This document shows, one piece after another, positions 43,899 through 53,256 of a DNA stretch of 64,000 bases. Both the position numbers and the translations under genes were made by a program. The notes beneath the pieces are model-generated. The model saw nothing but the letters and a program-made list of their open reading frames with translations. It was not told where the DNA came from and searched no databases. The stretch's first letter is position 1; every line of letters begins with the position of its first letter. The DNA is from CAWCPR01 sp963797475 (lineage in GTDB: Bacteria > Chloroflexota > Anaerolineae > Anaerolineales > UBA4823): NCBI GenBank assembly GCA_963797475.1, contig CAWCPR010000009.1, positions 62,001 to 126,000 of the forward strand, written 5' to 3'.

Positions 43899-46009
43899 AC
43901 CATTCCGAGCCAGAATTTTACCAGTCGTATCATGCTGAACGCCTGGCTGTGTTTTCTGCCCAGGCAGCGTTGGCTCTCCAGAACGCCCGGCTTTTCGATG
44001 AGACCATCGAAAATTTGGAGCGCGAGAAGGGCTTGAACGAAATGTCTCAGTTGATCAGCGGCACGCTGGACATCCCCAGTTTATTGCCGCAAATCCTGCG
44101 CCTGGCGGTAATCCTGGTTGACGCCGATACAGGCGGGCTGGCGGCAATAGACCCGGATGATGGTTCGATCTCCTACCCATTTCTGTTCAACCTGCCGGCC
44201 CCTCTGGTTGGCACACGCTTTAGAGAGGGCGAGGGCGTTTCCGGGCAGGTCGCCATGACTCGCAAATCTGTCTTGCTGCCAGAATACCGCCAGCATCCTG
44301 GCGCCCATAAAGTGTGGAGCTCGGTCGGTGTGCACGCATTCATCGGCGTCCCGATCCTGGCTGGGGAAGTGTGCCTGGGTGTTCTGGAGCTATTTAACCT
44401 TGACCACAAACGGCAGTTTGATGAGCGAGACCTGAGACTGGCAGAAAACATCGGACGCCTGGCCGGAATGGCTATCCAGAACGCACAACTTTTTGAAAAC
44501 AGCCAGCGACGGATTGCAGAAACGGAGACTCTTCGCCAGGCGACCACAGTTTTAACCTCAGCACTGGAGCTTAACCAGGTTCTCGATCAAATCCTGGTAC
44601 AGCTTGTCAAAGTTGTCCCTTACGACAGCGCTGCGGTTTTCCTTTTAAAAGGCGCTCAACTGCGAATTGTGGCGGCCCGCGGCTTCCCAGGTGAGACAGA
44701 AGTGATCGGTTTGACCTTTCCCGCGGCCAATCTGCTGCTGGAACAGGCCGCTACCACCGGCAAGGCGGTGATCCTGGAGGACGCCTCCCTGGAGCCGCAC
44801 TTCGAGGCGTGGGTGAACACGAATTACGTCCATGGTTGGATGGGGGTGCCAATGCTGGTGCGGGCAAGAATTATTGGCTTCCTGACCATAGACAGCCGCA
44901 AAGTCGCTGCTTACGGGGAGGCCGAGTCGGCCCTGGCGCAAGCGTTTGCCCATCATGCCGCAATCGCGATAGAGAACGCCCGGCTTTACCAGGAGGCATT
45001 GAACGCAGCCGAACGTGGCCTGGTGCTGCACCGGGCCAGCCAGGAGATAAACGCCAGTCTGGATCCAGAGCAGTTATACCAGGCAATCCATCAGGCCACA
45101 GCTCAATTGATGCCGAGCGAGGCCTTCGTCATCAGCAGGCTGGATGAAACTGCTAAAGAAATCGAGGTCGTATACCTGATTGACCGTTCGGGCCGCTCGC
45201 CGGCGCAGCGTACCCCCGCTGGGCGCGGTTTGACCGGTCATTTGATCGCGACCGGGCAATCCATTCGCATCGACGACTTTTCAGGCGACGAAGACATCGA
45301 TAGCTTTCACTTCGGCGATCCCGAGGAGGTGCGCTCCATCCTGGCAGTCCCAATGCGCCGGGCAGACGGCAAAGTATTCGGTATGCTGTCCGCGCAAAGC
45401 TATCTACCCTATGCCTACAGTGATGATGACCAGACATTGTTGGAGCTGCTGGCGGCTCATGCCGCCACAGCAATGGAAAATGCCCGCCTGTTTGCAGAAA
45501 TCCAGCGCCTGGCAATTGTCGATCCATTGACCGGTTTGTTCAACCGCCGCCATTTCTTTGAAATCGTACAGAGCGAGTTCGAACGCGCCAGGCGCTATTC
45601 CCGCCCACTTTCCATCGCGATGCTGGATATGGATCATTTCAAGCAGGTGAATGACACTTATGGACACCTGGTCGGCGACCAGGTATTAATGCATTTGGCT
45701 GCGCTCTGCCGTGAAAACATGCGCGTGGTTGATGTGATCGGCCGTTATGGGGGGGATGAGTTCATTATCTTAATGCCTGAAACACCGTTGAAGGTCGCTT
45801 ACCAGGTTACGGAGCGTCTGAGAGAATGTATATCCAAAACAATCATAGAAATGAGCGGAAAATCGGGCGAGATCACGGCCAGCCTTGGCGTGGCAGAGCT
45901 GGATAAAACCTGTACAAGTCTGGAGGTTCTGCTGCTGCATGCCGATCGAGCCTTGTACACCTCCAAGCAGATCGGAAGAAATCAAGCCTCTTTTTGGAAA
46001 GGTGAATGA
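43886..46009 (+). CDS. GAF domains and GGDEF diguanylate cyclase, C-terminal part
   Basis: This part completes the first GAF and adds three more (to about 45490), then a GGDEF domain. The helix LAIVDPLTGLFNRRHFFEIV leads to LDMDHFKQVNDTYGH (metal-binding Asp) and RYGGDEFIILMPE, an intact active site. The allosteric inhibitory site RxxD (RVVD) sits five residues before GGDEF, so product inhibition by c-di-GMP is expected. C-terminal SLGVAELDKT and LLLHADRALYTSKQIGRN are typical. It makes c-di-GMP; an HD-GYP phosphodiesterase is encoded 3.2 kb downstream. Confidence 0.92.
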   Translation: MFSLNHSEPEFYQSYHAERLAVFSAQAALALQNARLFDETIENLEREKGLNEMSQLISGTLDIPSLLPQILRLAVILVDADTGGLAAIDPDDGSISYPFLFNLPAPLVGTRFREGEGVSGQVAMTRKSVLLPEYRQHPGAHKVWSSVGVHAFIGVPILAGEVCLGVLELFNLDHKRQFDERDLRLAENIGRLAGMAIQNAQLFENSQRRIAETETLRQATTVLTSALELNQVLDQILVQLVKVVPYDSAAVFLLKGAQLRIVAARGFPGETEVIGLTFPAANLLLEQAATTGKAVILEDASLEPHFEAWVNTNYVHGWMGVPMLVRARIIGFLTIDSRKVAAYGEAESALAQAFAHHAAIAIENARLYQEALNAAERGLVLHRASQEINASLDPEQLYQAIHQATAQLMPSEAFVISRLDETAKEIEVVYLIDRSGRSPAQRTPAGRGLTGHLIATGQSIRIDDFSGDEDIDSFHFGDPEEVRSILAVPMRRADGKVFGMLSAQSYLPYAYSDDDQTLLELLAAHAATAMENARLFAEIQRLAIVDPLTGLFNRRHFFEIVQSEFERARRYSRPLSIAMLDMDHFKQVNDTYGHLVGDQVLMHLAALCRENMRVVDVIGRYGGDEFIILMPETPLKVAYQVTERLRECISKTIIEMSGKSGEITASLGVAELDKTCTSLEVLLLHADRALYTSKQIGRNQASFWKGE

Positions 46010-46154
46010 CATTCCAGGAGGGCTCGGTTAAGTTCCTCTTAACAAAATTGTAGGGTGGAATTGCAGCTCAAGCGCCGTTAGAAATCCTGTGATCTGCTAA
46101 AATAAATAAGACTTTAACTATCCGATTAGGCTGTACCGGCTCCCTAAGGGTGGA

Positions 46155-48749
46155 GTGGATAATCTATTTAATGACGAGGAAGAGATCCGTACTTTGGTAG
46201 AGAAGAATCCTGAATCCGTCCGTTCAGAAATCACCCGACCGGTAAATGCCGAGGAATTCCTCCATGAAACCGAGGCTAAATTCCAGGTGCTTTTGGAATC
46301 GGCTCCGGACGCGATCGTGATTATTAATCGCGATGGCCGCATTGCAATGGTGAACAAGCGAGCCATAGAGATGTTTGGCTACTCCCAGGATGAATTCTTT
46401 GGGCAGCCCGTCGAGATGCTGGTTCCACAAGATCATCGTAGCCGTCACGCCAAATTGCGCAGTGTCTTCATCGCCGAAAAGAAGGCGCGCCTTATGGAGA
46501 TCGGCAAAGACCTCGGCGCTTTGCGCAAGGATGGCGCCCAATTCCCGGTCGAAATTCGCCTCAGCCCGGTTGAAACCCCGGCTGGAGTTATGGTAACAGC
46601 GATTATCCGGGATGTCTCTGAGCGTAGGCTGGCCAGTGAAGCGGCCTTCCGCCTGGCTGCCATCGTCGAGTCGTCTGGGGATGCTATCCTGGCGAAGACT
46701 CTGGATGGCGAAATTACCAGTTGGAACGCGGCAGCCGAGCGGTTATATGGTTATCCAGCAGAAGAAATCATCGGAAAACAGGTTCACAAGTTAGTCCCAG
46801 CTAGCCGGAGGGCTGAAATCGATGCAATTCTAGAAAAAATCCGGCTGGGCGAGCGTGTGGAGAATCTGGAAACGGTTCGGCGGAGAAAAGACGGCTCTCT
46901 GGTAGATGTTTCGCTCACCGTTTCGCCAATCTACGATGAAACTGGAAGAATCACCGGCGCATCGACGGTCGCACGCGATTTTAGCGAAAGAAAGCGCTTC
47001 GAGCTGGCCCTATCCGAGAGCGAGGCCAGCTTCCGGCTGATGTTCGCCGGCAACCCGCTTCCAATGTGGGTTTACGATCGGGAATCTTTTCGATTTCTAG
47101 AAGTCAACCAGGTCGCCATCGATCACTACGGTTATTCGCGCTCAGAATTCCTGCAAATGCGCATCCAAGATATACGCCTTCCTGGCGAGCTGCCATTGTT
47201 GGACAAGCAGCTCTCAAAGCCCAGGCCGGATATGCAGTATTCTGGCGTATGGCATCACCAGCTCAAAAACGGGCAAGTGATCGATGTCGAAATCGCCTCG
47301 CATACCTTGACCTACGCCGGACGGAGCGCAGTCCTGGTTGTCGCCCAGGATGTTACCGAGCGGCGCCAGGCGCAGGAGAGGGTCGCTTTTGCCCTGGAGA
47401 GCGAACGCAAAGCGCGCGCTCGCGCAGAGGAGACCCAGCAAAGGTTGCGGTTTCTTCTTGAAGCCAGCACACTCCTCTCCGAATTACCTGATTACGCTAC
47501 CCGCCTGGCGCAAGTCGTTCGTTTGTCCGTGCCGCAAATCTCAGACTGGTGCTCTATTGACCTGTTGGGGGAAGACGGAAAACTACACCGCGTAGCCGTC
47601 GAGCACATCGACGCGGCTAAAGTCGAGCTGGTGAACCGGTTACAAGAGCGCTTTCCGGCGGATCCGAACGCCCCATCCGGACCCTATCACGTCGTAAAAA
47701 CGGGCAAGCCCGAGCTGTATGCGCGTATCGACGATGACCTGCTGGCCTCAAGCATTCGTGATAAAGAACAATTAGCGCTTATCCGTGCTCTAGGGATGAA
47801 ATCTGTAATGATCGTCCCGCTTTTAGGCTACAGCACGACGTTGGGGATAATCAATTTCGTCTCCATCCGGGAAGGGCGCGAATATTCGCCAGACGATCTT
47901 GAGCTGGTGGAGGATTTAGCCCGCCGGGCTGCACAGCAAATTGAAAACGCACGCTTATACCAGGACACTCAGGACCTGAACCTCGAGCTGGAAGAGCGAG
48001 TGGCCCAGCGGACCTATGAACTGGAAGCGGCGAACAAGGAATTGGAAGCTTTTTCTTATTCGGTCTCCCACGATCTACGAGCTCCATTGAGGGCGATCGA
48101 TGGGTTTTCCAGGATCGTCATCCAGGAATATAGCCCGCAGCTCCCGCCCGAGGCGCAGCGCTACCTGCACCTGGTGAAAGAAAATATCTCCCAGATGAGC
48201 CGGTTGATCGACGACCTGCTCACCTTTTCACGTCTTAATCGCCAGGCTTTGAGAAAGCAGCCTGTACCGCCGGCCGACTTGGCGCGCCGGGCTTACGAGG
48301 AGGTCATCGTCGGGCAAGAAAATCGCCAGGTAGCGTTTACAATCCAGGACTTGCCCGAATGCCATGCAGACCCTCTTTTGCTCAAACAAGTATTTGTGAA
48401 TCTGATATCCAATGCGTTGAAATTTACCAAATTGCGCTCCACCGCTGTGATCGAGGTGGGCTGCCAGGTAACCCACGATGTACCCGTTTATTATGTAAAG
48501 GATAATGGCGTTGGTTTCGATATGCAATACGCGCCGAAAGTTTTCGGCGTTTTCCAACGATTACACCGTGTAGAAGAATACGAGGGCACCGGGGTCGGAC
48601 TGGCAATCGTCCATCGAATCATCCTGCGGCATGGCGGTCGAATCTGGGTGGACGCACAAGTTGACCAGGGGGCTACCTTTTACTTTACTTTAGAAGAGAG
48701 CAACCTGCCGTTAGAACCCCCGCGAGGAAAGGCCGATGATCTCACATAA
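46155..48749 (+). CDS. Phytochrome-class sensor histidine kinase (3 PAS, GAF, HisKA, HATPase)
   Basis: The 864-residue soluble kinase has PAS domains at about 38-160, 165-285 and 290-415, a coiled linker, a GAF domain (about 430-600), a coiled coil (LNLELEERVAQRTYELEAAN), HisKA with FSYSVSHDLRAPLRAIDGFS and HATPase with VFVNLISNALKFTKL, VKDNGVGFDM and EGTGVGLAIVHRIILRHGG. The SVSHDLRAPLRAIDGF H-box form is typical of kinases paired with Rcp1-like regulators, and such a gene overlaps its end by 14 bp. The start is GTG 46155 after AAGGG. The GAF shows no clear bilin Cys, so a photosensor role is not supported. Confidence 0.9.
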   Translation: MDNLFNDEEEIRTLVEKNPESVRSEITRPVNAEEFLHETEAKFQVLLESAPDAIVIINRDGRIAMVNKRAIEMFGYSQDEFFGQPVEMLVPQDHRSRHAKLRSVFIAEKKARLMEIGKDLGALRKDGAQFPVEIRLSPVETPAGVMVTAIIRDVSERRLASEAAFRLAAIVESSGDAILAKTLDGEITSWNAAAERLYGYPAEEIIGKQVHKLVPASRRAEIDAILEKIRLGERVENLETVRRRKDGSLVDVSLTVSPIYDETGRITGASTVARDFSERKRFELALSESEASFRLMFAGNPLPMWVYDRESFRFLEVNQVAIDHYGYSRSEFLQMRIQDIRLPGELPLLDKQLSKPRPDMQYSGVWHHQLKNGQVIDVEIASHTLTYAGRSAVLVVAQDVTERRQAQERVAFALESERKARARAEETQQRLRFLLEASTLLSELPDYATRLAQVVRLSVPQISDWCSIDLLGEDGKLHRVAVEHIDAAKVELVNRLQERFPADPNAPSGPYHVVKTGKPELYARIDDDLLASSIRDKEQLALIRALGMKSVMIVPLLGYSTTLGIINFVSIREGREYSPDDLELVEDLARRAAQQIENARLYQDTQDLNLELEERVAQRTYELEAANKELEAFSYSVSHDLRAPLRAIDGFSRIVIQEYSPQLPPEAQRYLHLVKENISQMSRLIDDLLTFSRLNRQALRKQPVPPADLARRAYEEVIVGQENRQVAFTIQDLPECHADPLLLKQVFVNLISNALKFTKLRSTAVIEVGCQVTHDVPVYYVKDNGVGFDMQYAPKVFGVFQRLHRVEEYEGTGVGLAIVHRIILRHGGRIWVDAQVDQGATFYFTLEESNLPLEPPRGKADDLT

Positions 48750-49206
48750 TCCAGTAGAAATCTTATTGGTCGAAGACAACCCGAACGATATCGAGCTGGC
48801 GTTGTACGCCTTGCGCAAAAATCGCCTGGCCAATCAGGTCGAGGTGGTTCGGGATGGGCAGGAAGCTTTAGATTTTCTCTTCCGCAGCGGTACGTATGCC
48901 GCTCTCGAACAAGAAAATCAGCCAAAACTCATCCTGCTGGATCTCAAGCTGCCAAAAGTAGACGGGTTAGAAGTGTTGAGAGTGATCAAATCCGACCCTC
49001 GAACTCGCACGATCCCGGTGGTGATGATGACTTCCTCACGCCAGGAGCGCGATATGCTTGAAAGTTACCGGCTCGGGGTCAACAGTTACATCGTGAAGCC
49101 GGTGGATTTTGAGCAGTTCACTCAGGCGGTTCAAGACGTTGGCTTTTACTGGCTATTGCTAAACCAATCGATTGAAAATTTAATCCAGCCTCACGAGGAT
49201 CATTGA
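48736..49206 (+). CDS. Rcp1-like single-domain response regulator
   Basis: The 156-residue protein is one receiver domain: acidic pocket LLVEDNPNDIELALYAL, phospho-acceptor Asp in LILLDLKLPKVDGLEVLRVI, the Thr of VVMMTSS and the Lys of YIVKPVDFEQF. The extra loop RSGTYAALEQENQ matches the Rcp1/phytochrome-kinase-associated class. It overlaps the kinase gene by 14 bp and the next gene by one base (TGATG), so kinase, regulator and HD-GYP protein are translationally coupled. It has no output domain and probably passes signal by protein contact or phosphotransfer. Confidence 0.92.
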   Translation: MISHNPVEILLVEDNPNDIELALYALRKNRLANQVEVVRDGQEALDFLFRSGTYAALEQENQPKLILLDLKLPKVDGLEVLRVIKSDPRTRTIPVVMMTSSRQERDMLESYRLGVNSYIVKPVDFEQFTQAVQDVGFYWLLLNQSIENLIQPHEDH

Positions 49207-49835
49207 TGAACGACCCGCTTAATGTTTTGATCCTCGAGGATCGGCCCGAGGATGCGGAACTGGCTGTCTACGAGCTGGAACGAGCCGGCTTCCACCTAAA
49301 ATGGGATAACGTGACGACGAAAGAAGCTTATTCAGCCAGGCTCGAACGCGCTGCAAGCCAGGAAGCGCCGTTGGATTTGATCCTGGCCGATTTTTATCTG
49401 CCGCAGTTCGATGGGTTAACTGCCCTGGAGCTGCTGAATGGATCGGGCCTGGACATCCCTTTCATCCTCGTCTCCGGGACGATCGGAGAAGAGATGGCCG
49501 TCACAGCCTTAAAACAAGGCGCGGCGGATTATTTACTCAAAGATCGCCTGGCGCGCCTTGGCCAGGCTGTAAGCCACGCTTTGGAGGAGAAGAAGCTCCG
49601 CGACCAAAACCGGTTGGCCAACCAGCGGCTGCGTGAAAGCGAGGAGCGCTATCGCCGCCTGGTGGAATTCTCTCCAGATGGGATCGCCGTCTACAGCACT
49701 GGCAAGATCGTTTTTATTAACCAGACCGGGGTGAACTTGTTAGGGATCAGAGAATCCAGACCAGATCGTGGGGAAAGACATCATGGATTTCGTTCATCCC
49801 GATTCCAGGCCGTCGGTGAGGATGCGAGCGCGTGA
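49206..49835 (+). CDS. Receiver-PAS part of an HD-GYP phosphodiesterase (frameshifted)
   Basis: The start is ATG 49206 in a TGATG overlap with the preceding regulator. A receiver domain covers residues 3-125 (VLILEDRPEDAELAVYELER, phospho-Asp in LILADFYLPQFDGL, Lys in YLLKDRL), then a helix and the first half of a PAS domain (SEERYRRLVEFSPDGIAVYS). The frame derails after LLGIRE; the T at 49755 looks like an extra base. Removing it gives REPDQIVGKDIMDFVHPDSR and joins the next entry, for a 791-residue protein. Confidence 0.85.
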   Translation: MNDPLNVLILEDRPEDAELAVYELERAGFHLKWDNVTTKEAYSARLERAASQEAPLDLILADFYLPQFDGLTALELLNGSGLDIPFILVSGTIGEEMAVTALKQGAADYLLKDRLARLGQAVSHALEEKKLRDQNRLANQRLRESEERYRRLVEFSPDGIAVYSTGKIVFINQTGVNLLGIRESRPDRGERHHGFRSSRFQAVGEDASA

Positions 49836-51582
49836 AATTATACAGGGCAGGGTCGATATCCCCTTGATCGAGGAGAAATTCATTCGCTCGGCCGGCGAAA
49901 CGATCCAGGTAGAAGTAGTGACCCTCTCTTTCGTCTTTCAAGAAAAACCCGCAGTGCAGCTTGTGTTTCGCGATATTACCAAGCGCAAAGGGCGTGAACA
50001 TGAACGCGAAGCGATTCTGGAGTTAGCTTCGGCATTGCGATCCACATCGATTCCAACTGAGATGTACCCCGTTATTCTGGAGCACACAGCCGACCTGTTA
50101 AAATCCGACTGCGCATTGCTCGCCGTCCGCGAGGGCGCCAGCAATAAAATCGTGATCCAGGCCGGCAAGGGCCTGTCGTGCGAAAATGCGGTGGGCCGGC
50201 AACTGGCGCTGGGAGATGGGGTGATCGGGTCTGTGATCGCCAGTGGAAAAGATTACCTTAATAATCATGCGCTGCAAGAAACTCTCTCGAACACCCCGGT
50301 AGCCCTGGACGGGCTCCAGGCAGTCGCCTGTATTCCACTGATCGCCCTGGAACTGTCCATCGGAGCGCTGTGGATCGGTAGAGCGGCGGAAATATCCGCA
50401 GACGAGCTGCGTACGCTCAAGGCGCTGGGGGATATGGCAGCCAATGCAATCCGCAGAGCGAGCCTGCACGAACAAACCGAACATCGCTTACAGCGCCTGT
50501 CGGCGTTGCGCGCCATCGATTTGACGATTACTGCCAGCCAGGATCTATACGTCACATTGAATGTGCTGGTGGACCAGGTGACCAGCAAACTGCACATCGA
50601 CGCCGCCGATATTCTGCTGGTCAACCCGTTTTCTTTTACTTTGGAATACGCAGCCGGCAGCGGTTTTATCACCAACTCGATTACCCGCTCGGATCTGCAT
50701 TTGGGCGAGGGCTTTGCCGGCGCGGCTGCACTCGAGCGTAGAATGATCGCCGTTGAGAATCTCGCCGCAGCCGGCAGCGAGTTTCTGCGCGACAGCCTCC
50801 TGGCTGGTGAAGGATTTGTAACTTACTACTGTGTGCCCTTGATTGCCAAAGGGCAGGTGAAAGGGGCTTTGGAAGTTCTCCACCGGTCCTTTTGGGAACC
50901 GGATCCAGAATGGGTGGAATTCCTCGAAGCGCTGGCATCTCAAGCGGCAATCGCGATCGATAATTCGGAATTGTTCAATGATTTACAGCGTTCGAACATT
51001 GAGCTGCGCCTGGCATATGATGCAACCCTGGAGGGATGGGTAAAGGCGCTCGATTTGCGCGACAAAGAAACCGAAGGGCACACCCAACGCGTCACCAAAA
51101 CCACGCTGCACCTGGCAAGCGTCATGGGAATGGGCGCAGCCGAGCAGGTCAACATCCGCCGGGGAGCCCTCCTGCATGATATCGGTAAGATGGCGATCCC
51201 GGATGGCATCCTGCATAAACCCGGTCCCCTATCCGCCGAAGAAAGGCAGCTCATCAACAAACATCCAGGGTATGCTTACAACTTACTCTCGGGCATTCCT
51301 TTCCTGCGCCCGGCCCAGGAAATCCCTTACTGCCATCACGAAAAATGGGATGGCAGCGGTTATCCGCGCGGGCTAGAAGGCGAGCAAATCCCTCTCGCAG
51401 CCCGCATTTTCACGGTGGTGGATGTTTGGGACGCGTTGAGCTACGATCGGCCCTACCGGAAGGCGTGGCCTGAACAAAAAGTGCTGAATTACCTTAAAAA
51501 ACGGTCAGGAAAGGACTTCGACCCGCGCGTGGTGCAGATATTCCTGAGTATGCTTGCCGAAGAAAAAATGTACGGTCCCTAA
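49756..51582 (+). CDS. PAS-GAF-GAF-HD-GYP cyclic-di-GMP phosphodiesterase, C-terminal part
   Basis: The frame completes the PAS domain (to FRDITKRK), then two GAF domains (about 50020-50480 and 50500-50990) and an HD-GYP domain with EGHTQRVTKTTLHLA, the HD pair in ALLHDIGKMAIPDGILHKPG, HHEKWDGSGYPRGLEGEQIP (GYP) and the closing DVWDALSYDRPYRKAW. All metal ligands typical of active HD-GYP enzymes appear present. It should hydrolyse c-di-GMP, opposing the GGDEF protein upstream. Position in the same cluster as a kinase and regulator suggests that the receiver domain sets its activity. Confidence 0.92.
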   Translation, partial: PDQIVGKDIMDFVHPDSRPSVRMRAREIIQGRVDIPLIEEKFIRSAGETIQVEVVTLSFVFQEKPAVQLVFRDITKRKGREHEREAILELASALRSTSIPTEMYPVILEHTADLLKSDCALLAVREGASNKIVIQAGKGLSCENAVGRQLALGDGVIGSVIASGKDYLNNHALQETLSNTPVALDGLQAVACIPLIALELSIGALWIGRAAEISADELRTLKALGDMAANAIRRASLHEQTEHRLQRLSALRAIDLTITASQDLYVTLNVLVDQVTSKLHIDAADILLVNPFSFTLEYAAGSGFITNSITRSDLHLGEGFAGAAALERRMIAVENLAAAGSEFLRDSLLAGEGFVTYYCVPLIAKGQVKGALEVLHRSFWEPDPEWVEFLEALASQAAIAIDNSELFNDLQRSNIELRLAYDATLEGWVKALDLRDKETEGHTQRVTKTTLHLASVMGMGAAEQVNIRRGALLHDIGKMAIPDGILHKPGPLSAEERQLINKHPGYAYNLLSGIPFLRPAQEIPYCHHEKWDGSGYPRGLEGEQIPLAARIFTVVDVWDALSYDRPYRKAWPEQKVLNYLKKRSGKDFDPRVVQIFLSMLAEEKMYGP

Positions 51583-51834
51583 AACTTATCCAGGGTAGCT
51601 TTTTAGCCACACGAGCCAGCCCGGGGGAAATTTAAGGGAAAAATTAGGGTTATCCCGAGGTCAACTCGGGGAAAATCCTAGGGTCCACCGGGGGAGTTTC
51701 CCAATTGTAAACCAAGCCGATTGCTTATATAGTATGTCTGGTTGAGGCGCAGGCAGCCACCAAACCACATTCATCGCGAGAATTTACCGCCTAAACGGAT
51801 TTCGCCCTCGCGGCGTTAAACGAAGGAGAAGAAC
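51583..51834. other. Intergenic region after the HD-GYP gene
   Basis: It holds a short perfect hairpin CCCGAG/CTCGGG (about 51656-51672) and G-rich runs with AATT between them. No U tract follows, so termination is unclear. TTATATAGTATG near 51725 resembles a -10 region for the GlsB-like pair. Confidence 0.35.
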
Positions 51835-52116
51835 ATGTCTTTACTTGGATTTGTCATCTTGTTAGCAGTTGCTGCCGTTGCCGGATTATTGGGGCAGGCC
51901 TTGAGTGGTTATTCCGTCGGAGGGTGTTTAGCCTCGATCTTGATCGGCTTTGTCGGCGCCTTCATTGGTATGTGGCTGGCCCGCCAGCTAGGTTTACCCG
52001 AATTCCTGCCGGTCATTGTCGAGGGGGAGGCTTTTCCATTATTCTGGGCGGTAATAGGCTCAGCGCTCCTGACGTTGTTTTTTGGATTGATCAGCCGCAG
52101 GCGCATCGTTTATTAA
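51835..52116 (+). CDS. GlsB/YeaQ/YmgE-family small membrane protein, copy 1
   Basis: The 93-residue protein has three to four membrane helices and the family's glycine-rich core (VAGLLGQALSGYSVGGCLAS, ILIGFVGAFIGMWLARQLGL). Members are stress-linked and were once called transglycosylase-associated; no enzyme activity is established. CGAAGGAGAAG gives a strong ribosome site. A 20-residue insert (LPEFLPVIVEGEAFPLFW) separates the last two helices and is not in the second copy. A paralogue follows after 48 bp. Confidence 0.85.
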   Translation: MSLLGFVILLAVAAVAGLLGQALSGYSVGGCLASILIGFVGAFIGMWLARQLGLPEFLPVIVEGEAFPLFWAVIGSALLTLFFGLISRRRIVY

Positions 52117-52164
52117 GTTTCCAATCCGGAACCATTTCTTTCACTTGAAGACGGGAGGAAAATC

Positions 52165-52413
52165 ATGACATTAACAACACTATTGGTCTGGATCGTGGTC
52201 GGCGGAATCGCCGGATTGCTCGCCGAAGCAGTTGTAAGGGGCTTTCGCTTCGGACTTATCGGGGCGGTGTTGGTCGGGATCATAGGGGCTTTTATCGGCG
52301 GCTGGCTATTCGGCCTGTTGGGTGTCTCTTTGGGCGCTGGCATCCTCGGAGATATTTTCACAGCCTTTATCGGCGCGGTGGTCCTGTTAGTGATCCTGCG
52401 GGCCATACGGTGA
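52165..52413 (+). CDS. GlsB/YeaQ/YmgE-family small membrane protein, copy 2
   Basis: The 82-residue paralogue of the preceding gene has IVVGGIAGLLAEAVVRGFRF, LVGIIGAFIGGWLFGLLGVS and a final hydrophobic helix. ACGGGAGGAAAA precedes the ATG. The two copies differ mainly in the loop before the last helix. They are adjacent and co-oriented, so probably one stress-responsive operon. Confidence 0.87.
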   Translation: MTLTTLLVWIVVGGIAGLLAEAVVRGFRFGLIGAVLVGIIGAFIGGWLFGLLGVSLGAGILGDIFTAFIGAVVLLVILRAIR

Positions 52414-52583
52414 GGAGCGGCTTGCATCGCCTCCGGGTCGCTGTCCATCCGGGAGCGATGCAACGCCGCCAGCTTCACCTTAACCCTGGGATGATCGTTA
52501 CAGGTGGGGATGGCTCTGTAAGCAGTCTGTAAATTTTTTCGATAGTTTCAATCCGATCCAGCCTACCTGGATCTCTTTCATCT

Positions 52584-53108
52584 TTACATGTATTCGCGGA
52601 ATTGCAAACCATAACGCTTGCGGGCCTCCAACCAGGCCCGGCGCAGGAGCTCGTAGACTTCACTCGGTTTGGAAATATTGCGCAGCACGATGGACGGATC
52701 AGAGGGGTCCTGACCTCGAATTGCGATATCCCCAATCCCCAAGATACGCTCCGAAACGCCCTGGCTGAGATCGAGATCCTGGATGCGAATCAGCTCATAA
52801 TTCTCGACATCCCGCGAAAGCAAGCCTTTGATGATTTTTATACGCTCGGAGGTAATGACGTAGGATTCCACCAGCGAGAGGAAGGGATGCCCCTGCCAGA
52901 GCACCTGCTCATCCCCGGTCTCGGCGGCTGGCTGGGGCGTAGGCACTTCGTCCAGCATTGTGTTCATGTGGATCATGAGGTTATCGGCGATTTTATCGAC
53001 GAGTTTTTCCTGCTGGTCATGCGGTACAGCCGATAGGTCGACGCCGCTTTGGGCAAATGCCTGCCAGATGCTGCCGACCAGCTCAGAACGGGTTTGTTCG
53101 ATTGACAT
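52584..53108 (-). CDS. Bacterial PH-domain protein
   Basis: The 174-residue protein has a helical N-terminal 60 residues (SIWQAFAQSG, QQEKLVDKIADNLM). Then comes a bacterial PH (bPH_2) domain: EQVLWQGHPFLSLVESYVIT, the strand pair ERIKIIKGLLSRDVENYELI, DLDLSQGVSERILGIGDIAI and the closing helix EVYELLRRAWLEA. AGGAGG gives the start. bPH_2 domains usually follow membrane helices; here there are none, so the protein should be cytosolic. Ligand and role are unknown. Confidence 0.78.
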   Translation of the reverse strand: MSIEQTRSELVGSIWQAFAQSGVDLSAVPHDQQEKLVDKIADNLMIHMNTMLDEVPTPQPAAETGDEQVLWQGHPFLSLVESYVITSERIKIIKGLLSRDVENYELIRIQDLDLSQGVSERILGIGDIAIRGQDPSDPSIVLRNISKPSEVYELLRRAWLEARKRYGLQFREYM

Positions 53109-53256
53109 TGCGGCCTCCTAATTTCCCACAGATTGGCGATCATTGCCCCCCATTGTAATATAAAAGAGCGTCTTCTATTTTGATGAATATCTGAAATCGT
53201 GTTGCGTGGCCCGCAAAGCGCGCCCAACACTTTTCAAAATCCATACGCCCAGGCAG

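Noticed and set aside
46155..48749. Bilin-binding phytochrome photosensor
   Set aside because: The GAF domain has no recognisable chromophore Cys context and there is no PHY domain; only the kinase H-box and regulator class are phytochrome-like.
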